The notes beneath the pieces are model-generated. The model was not told where the DNA came from. It was given only the letters and a program-made list of their open reading frames with translations, and searched no databases. Shown here in pieces: positions 58,584 through 64,000 of a DNA stretch of 64,000 bases. Within the stretch, counting starts at the first letter, position 1. Every line of letters begins with the position of its first letter. Origin of the DNA: Epiperipatus broadwayi (lineage: Eukaryota > Onychophora > Udeonychophora > Euonychophora > Peripatidae); the NCBI GenBank assembly GCA_028023455.1, contig JAQFVV010012545.1, positions 2,565,001 to 2,629,000 of the forward strand, read 5' to 3'. Both the position numbers and the translations under genes were made by a program.

Positions 58584-59777
58584 ATATATATATATATATG
58601 CAACAAATGTTTATTTTGATGATATTAAGGAAATATCATGATAAATTAGTTTTACCTATCAATTAGAAAGATGAAACCCCTAATTAAAAGGAAATCGTAC
58701 TAATATATATGTATGTAGACAATGAAATTAATCTTAGTGTATTGTATGTTATTATAAAAGACTTGGATTAAGTAAGCATGGTAATGACATAATGGCAAAC
58801 CAGTCACTAGGTAACCAAATGCAGAAGATGAAAGCATAATTCTACTATGTAATTTTATTTTAATTATAATCAATGTAATATACACAACAATAGAATTCAT
58901 ACATCTATGAAAAAGGGAATAAAATGTGAGTATACTACACAATGGAAACTGAGGCCAAGTATAAATAAATAAACCCAAGTCATTTCCATTGACTTTTTAC
59001 TATCTTCAAAGAGTACAAAAGTTGTATAACAACAACATTGGAAAATCGAATGTTCAAATCTTAAAGAACATGGACAGCTTATAAAAAAATTTTTGATCAC
59101 TGTAAAGTAAATTACAAAAAACTGCAGCTGATATTTAAACAGAAAGAATTCTAATAGATTTGTGCAGTTGCATAAAATAATTAAACTGATTTAAATAGAT
59201 ATTTAAAATAAAAAAGAACCACAATATTCTTCAAATATGAATGAAATAACAAAATAGAATGCCATCAGCATAGTTATATATATAAATGATGGAATAATTC
59301 TGTTCTTATAAAAATTATTAAACAACAAACACTGAATTAAGAAAATTTTAATTGTTTATGAACTGCAAAACAATATTCTCTGGACAATTCAATAGTGCCA
59401 TAAGGCTAAGTGTTGTCAGCTATGACCATAGGAAGCATGATGGTTTAATATTCAATTGTATAATGCCTGCTGAAACATAAAATACCCTGTATGAAATGTT
59501 CAGATGAATACAGAATGAAGAACAACAGGAGATGGAAATAACGTCATTCCAAATATGTTGCTGAGGAGTCTCTGCTAGAAATGCATGACTTGCTGTAGAA
59601 GTATGACTGGAACAGCAATGAACTATATCAGAGACATTGGTTGCCTAATTCATGACCATTATGCAAAATAGTTTGGAGAAAGTCTTAATTTGTTGTGTAA
59701 TATTTTTTTTAATTTATATATATATATGTTTGTAGAATTCAATATTTTTTTAATTATTATTTCACTTCTGCATTTAG
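58584..59777. other. AT-rich stretch with no recognisable gene
   Basis: No convincing coding region. It may be intron if the candidate exon that follows is real. Confidence 0.45.
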
Positions 59778-59854
59778 GAACCGAAATTTCTGACTCAGAA
59801 GAGTCCAGTGTAGCTAAAGTCAGGAAAATGTGGGGAAGAAGGTTGTTAAGTTAG
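59778..59854 (+). CDS. Candidate terminal exon of an unknown gene
   Basis: After a plausible acceptor (TTCACTTCTGCATTTAG) the sequence is open for 24 codons to a TAG: TEISDSEESSVAKVRKMWGR then RLLS. Its composition (acidic, then basic) and GC content are more protein-like than the surroundings. No partner exon was found, so chance is a real possibility. Confidence 0.25.
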
Positions 59855-60399
59855 ACAATTTTTTTTTATTTTATTAAATTAAGTTTAGGTAACCCTCACT
59901 CCATAGTGATATGTTAATCATATTATTATCATAATCCTCTAAAATATGGAATAAAAATAAGACTTTATTTACTATTATTCCATATTAAAAAACATACACT
60001 TACTACAGGACAGTGTTTATGTTGCTTATTTATTTTTTGCTAACTAATGATTGTTTGTATTTGTTTATTCAGTATGAATGACTAATATTCTAGCATGAAT
60101 GTCCTTTTCTATTAAACTTGTACATAGTTAAGGGGGGTCTTTCAAGAAGAAGAAACCACTATAGCTGGAATTAAACTATGAAGCTACTAAACACATCTTC
60201 ATATATTTTTGATAAATAGTTAGTTAGCTTTACAATCATTGTAACATTGAATTAATATTTTTTTTCTTTTTGTTACTCTTATCTACTTTGTAAATAATGA
60301 ATGTCTGTTCATGTACACCTATCATGGGAAGGGTTGGAGTAATAAATATATTTAATCATTAATATGATAGGCATACATACTTGAATCATCATCAACCAT
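59855..60399. other. AT-rich stretch with no recognisable gene
   Basis: No coding region recognised. Confidence 0.5.
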
Positions 60400-60790
60400 T
60401 ATCATTCCATTGCAGGATGAAGGTCTCTCCAAGTTCAATCCATCTCCTATCTTAAGCTTCTCTTCTCCATATCACCCCTGCACATTTTTATTTCATCCAT
60501 CCATCTCACATGTGGTGTCTTTCTGGGTCTTTTACTATCTCTTGGAATCCAGTTTAAAATTTTAATTGCCCATCTATTATCATCTCTTCTAGAAATATGT
60601 ACAGTCCAACTCCAGTCTTTTAATTTTTTCAATGAGGAAAGTGACACCTGTTTGTTCTCTTACCTATATATTGTATTTTCTATCTCTTTTTGTAACTCCC
60701 AACATAGTCTGAAGTCTCTGTATTGCTCTTCTATTAAGTGTCCAAGTCTCAGATACATAAGTAAGAATCATATATATATATATATATATA
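60400..60790 (-). pseudogene. 3' end of a non-LTR retrotransposon, minus strand
   Basis: The minus strand reads YVSETWTLNRRAIQRL (about 60770-60720), then GVTKRDRKYN, then LKDWSWTVHISRRDDNRWAI, and RPRKTPHVRWMDEIKM (to about 60475), ending with WIELGE-like sequence and a CAT-rich tail. This is the classic C-terminal part of many LINE reverse transcriptases (SETWTL, W-WxxHIxRRxDxRW, RPxxxPxxRWxDDI). RTE or a related clade is likely. It has several frameshifts and is cut upstream by (AT)n. Confidence 0.7.
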
Positions 60791-60919
60791 TATATAGTAA
60801 GAATCATATATATATAATTATATTTTTTATTAAAAGAGTTTTTCAATTTTTTTATTTTTTGTTTGTAAATAAACATTGTTAATTTGATTCTCATTAAATG
60901 GTCACTAGTGGATACCACT

Positions 60920-61612
60920 CATCAATTCACCACCATACATATGTGCATACACAGACATCTTTTATTATAATATAGTAATATAATTAAATGAGTCTTCTAC
61001 TTGAATAGAACCATATAAATGTATTGGAACTGCTCTCTAAGGTAAATTTATCACTGAAAAGAGCCAAGTGAAACATTTCTCCTGGGTTTGAATTCTGAGG
61101 CATGTGTGGATTCTGAAAGAGGAGTGAGATATGGATGAACTAGCCTAAATTGTGTCTGAATTTAATGTGTAAACCTAGAGCTAGCCCATTGGAAGTAGGG
61201 ATGATCATTGGTTAGTTACTTCATCGTGTCATTATTGGCATCCTATCCAAAGATTCTAGGTCTGACAATAGTTAGATGCATTTCCCCTCTTCTGGTAGAA
61301 AACTTGGACTGTCACAGCATGAAAAAGAAAAAAAAAAATCCATTTATCTATTGCCATGCTTATAAACAGAGAGAAAAAAAACCCCGTTACAATACTAAAG
61401 CAATTTTTTCCTAAAGGAATGCAGACTGTAAACTGACAATTCTTGTCCAAGACCCATATCATCATCATCATCGTTGTAAAAAAAATTACAAGCCTGAGCT
61501 TAAAAGGATTTTTTCCAGATAAACTGCTGTGACCTATATCTATGTGTGTCAAACAATAATGTGCGGCCAAATCCAAATTATTAAATTCGAATAAACCCAG
61601 CTGAATAAAAGT
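60920..61612. other. AT-rich stretch with a dispersed repeat
   Basis: About 61225-61310 (GGCATCCTATCCAAAGATTC and TAGATGCATTTCCCCTC) is a diverged relative of about 28630-28710. A B-box-like GGGTTTGAATTC lies near 61085. This may be one SINE family. Confidence 0.4.
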
Positions 61613-61622
61613 AAAGAGACCA

Positions 61623-61763
61623 CATGTGAGATGGATGGATGAAATAAGAAAATGTGCAGGGGTGTTGTGGAGAAGAGAAGCTAAAGATCGGAGAAGATGG
61701 ATTAAACTTGGAGAGACCTTCATCCTGCAGTGGATTGATAATGGTTGATGATGATGATGACAT
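61623..61763 (+). pseudogene. 3' end of a related non-LTR retrotransposon, plus strand
   Basis: It reads HVRWMDEIRKCAGVLWRREA, then RRRWIKLGETFILQWID and a stop, followed by a GATGATGATGATGA tail. It matches the C-terminus of the minus-strand copy at 60400-60790 and keeps the frame. Only the last 41 codons are present: a severely 5'-truncated LINE insertion. Confidence 0.7.
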
Positions 61764-62556
61764 TAATTGAGATGGTTTCTACATCAGCAAAAAAAGCAGG
61801 GGAATACCTGGTAATATCAATACTTTTTTCTTCAATAACTGTACAATTTATTATTATTATTATTAATTCTCTTTTTTCTCTAAGCATCAATTCTTAAGGG
61901 GGGGGGATTCAGTGCTGATGAATATTGATTATATCAATATTATATTATTTGTTGTTTTATTATTATCATTATATGTAATCTTTTATATATGAATATATTT
62001 TTTTTTAAGTGTTGTTTTCTTTTTAATTTTTTTTTTAATCATAAAAAAAAAAGTTTTTATTGTTATTGTTTTTATTATATATATAAAGAGCTAATACAAA
62101 ATTCTTCATATTAGGAGATAACACACATACACATGGGCGTGTGTTATATATGAATGTATAAATCTAGAAAAAGAATAAGATCGAGGTTTGTTATAATGGG
62201 AAATAAATTTAAAATAATCAGTAACTTAGCGTAATTGGGGGGAGGGGCGATTAGATGAATGAAGAGTATGATTAGAAACAGATCTCTTTTTAGATATTCC
62301 TATCTTTATAATTTAGGGAAATTTCTTTACCTACCTTTCGATTTTTTTTTCTTTTAGTAAGGTTTTATACATATATTTTGTGTTATATACTATGCGCGTG
62401 TATGTGCTTCGAGTGTTTATTTATGAAATCTAAATTTTCCATGATCTGAGACTTCTATACACCTACTAAATATATCACACATATCATACGATATTCATCT
62501 AAGGATTGAATTTAAATTTCGTTAGGAGGGGGGGGGGCGATTATATTTGTTGCTGT
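61764..62556. other. AT-rich stretch with G-runs
   Basis: G-runs at about 61899-61906, 62238-62249 and 62526-62537; the last two are followed by GCGATTA. No gene recognised. Confidence 0.5.
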
Positions 62557-62970
62557 TATCATTAAATATGACCAATCTTTATTGATTATTATGTAAATTT
62601 TTCTCTATATATTCACGAATAACTAATAATAAAATTAAATTCTCTATTCAAATGGGTTTATATGTTTCTTAAGGTTGAACATTTTTTTTTGTGAAAAACA
62701 TAGCTTAGTCATCATCATTAATAGTGGATTTCAATGTAAAACATAGTTTAAAAGTATATTTATTGATGTTTTTATTATCATTAAATATCACCAATCTTTA
62801 TTAATTATTATGTAAATTTTCTGTGTAGATCAATTAATCACTAATAATAAAATTCAATTCTTCGATTAAAGAAGTTTATATGTTTTCCAAGGTTGATTAA
62901 TTTTGTTTATGGAAAATAGACTAGTTACCATCATTGCTAGTATATTCCAATCATGAACAATAGTTTAGAG
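62557..62970 (+). repeat. Two degenerate tandem copies of about 215 bp
   Basis: The string ATCATTAAATAT-ACCAATCTTTATT with following sequence (TATGTAAATTTT, ACTAATAATAAAATT) occurs at about 62557 and 62773. The copies have diverged clearly. Confidence 0.65.
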
Positions 62971-64000
62971 ATGTAAAGATAATTTAACAAATAAGTTAGA
63001 GATAGGAAGCTACATAATATGACTTAAAAGGACCATGCATATTAGCCTATTGGCATCAGAATATCCATTAAACTATTGAAGGTTATTATAATATATATTG
63101 GTGCATACAGAGAATTATTCATCAATTCTAAATTAGTATCAGACATGACTTATGTTCGTTGTGAGGTTAGTTATAAATCCATGGATGGGAGGATCATCAT
63201 CATCATCATTATCATTATATTAATTATTAAATTAAGGATAAATAGACTAAATGGCCATACAAATGATGTTTTTCCTTTTGTTTGTTTGTTGTTTGTGAGC
63301 TAGCTTAGGGGTATGCCTCCCAACAATGAATCATAAAGACTTATGATGGTGGGTTGTTAAATATGATCTACTTATATACACCTATCCATTTGTCTTAAGA
63401 TCATTCAGGTATAAAAATTTGTTTATTTTTTCATTTAAATCACTAGATCATGTTTACCGGTGGGAAGCTAGTTTACACATTAATCCAGTATAAGAATTTA
63501 GCTACCCAAAAGTTTACCAATGATGGTCACATACTGGTGACCATCATTACAAAATTGTTACTCAACTTGAGCTCAAATACATCTGAGAAAATAAAAAGTA
63601 TGCATTTTATGCAACATTAATTTTAAACTAACCCAGTATAGGAATTTGGCTGCACCACTATGGGCTGATAAAGATGACTTGCCATCATCCCAGATTCAGC
63701 CTCCATACTGTTAATATGTATATTATTGAAAATATCTATAATATATATCTTAATTATCTTAATATTTATTTATTGGACTGTATAATTTACTAAATGATAA
63801 GCATATTGTTACTGCAGCATTACAAATAAAATAAAATATTTAGTATGATTAACATAAAATGATAACAAACCTTCAATTTTTGACATATAAGATGAGAAAG
63901 GGCTATTATAATATGTGTTTTACAAGATTTATTCATCTACATAGATCTTGCCATTGATTACTTAACATTTAAATAAAAAAATTTTTTTTTTAAAAAATAT
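62971..64000. other. AT-rich stretch with no recognisable gene
   Basis: A short (ATC)n lies near 63193. The open frame at 63076-63303 reads through it and is not convincing. Confidence 0.5.

Noticed and set aside
61256-61723. 155-codon open frame on the minus strand
   Set aside because: Its first third is the antisense of the plus-strand LINE 3' end at 61623; the rest is low-complexity.
1-64000. CRISPR array, bacterial operon or phage region
   Set aside because: No regularly spaced short repeats, no ribosome-binding-site-led gene runs, and the features are eukaryotic.

Overview
This window is AT-rich (by eye roughly three quarters A+T) animal DNA made mostly of transposable elements. No bacterial operon, rRNA or CRISPR is visible. 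The eukaryotic signs are Penelope-like retroelements (PLEs) with GIY-YIG endonucleases, non-LTR and LTR retrotransposons, a piggyBac transposase, a tRNA-derived repeat, long (AT)n runs, and one short spliced gene fragment with canonical GT-AG introns. The species cannot be named from this; an invertebrate metazoan is the best guess.

Layout. 1-2750: decayed Tx1/L1-like LINE on the plus strand (endonuclease, reverse transcriptase and C-terminal region all recognisable). 3310-3390: tRNA-derived repeat. 4422-5632: PLE inverted pair A. 6269-6655: repeat with a hammerhead ribozyme. 6965-11737: LTR element 2 (minus strand, 1.3-kb LTRs, only a gag-like ORF). 14446-14660: palindrome E. 16021-17509: PLE inverted pair B. 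17512-27634: LTR element 1 (plus strand, 3-kb LTRs, gag and protease but no polymerase). About 28745-34610: PLE inverted pair C, whose left arm is split by an inverted array of hammerhead repeats and whose right arm is split by a TA-flanked DNA transposon. 35395-35805: two host exons on the minus strand. 36522-36912: palindrome F. 40051-40302: palindrome H with a dead hammerhead. 40325-49725: LTR element 3 (minus strand), gutted and carrying an intact piggyBac transposase gene. 49731-51190: near-perfect PLE palindrome D. 51246-55814: unclassified block between (AT)n runs. 57198-58583: probable solo LTR. 60400-61760: two LINE 3' ends in opposite orientation. 61890-62970: G-runs and a degenerate tandem repeat.

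Main observation. Every PLE copy here is half of an inverted pair with the same geometry: 5'-truncated ends meet in the middle and 3' ends point outward. The hammerhead repeats show the same geometry at 29441-30640 and 40051-40302. That layout is expected if both ends of a cut target prime reverse transcription of two RNAs that are then joined. The hammerhead family at 6508, 29576 and 30441 has a complete catalytic core, a palindromic stem III and, at 29441-30107, a 477-bp tandem period. This resembles animal retrozymes or PLE terminal repeats.

The elements are layered. Insertions sit inside other insertions, and all three LTR elements plus the solo LTR abut (AT)n. The only ORF that looks complete and possibly functional is the 594-residue piggyBac transposase.
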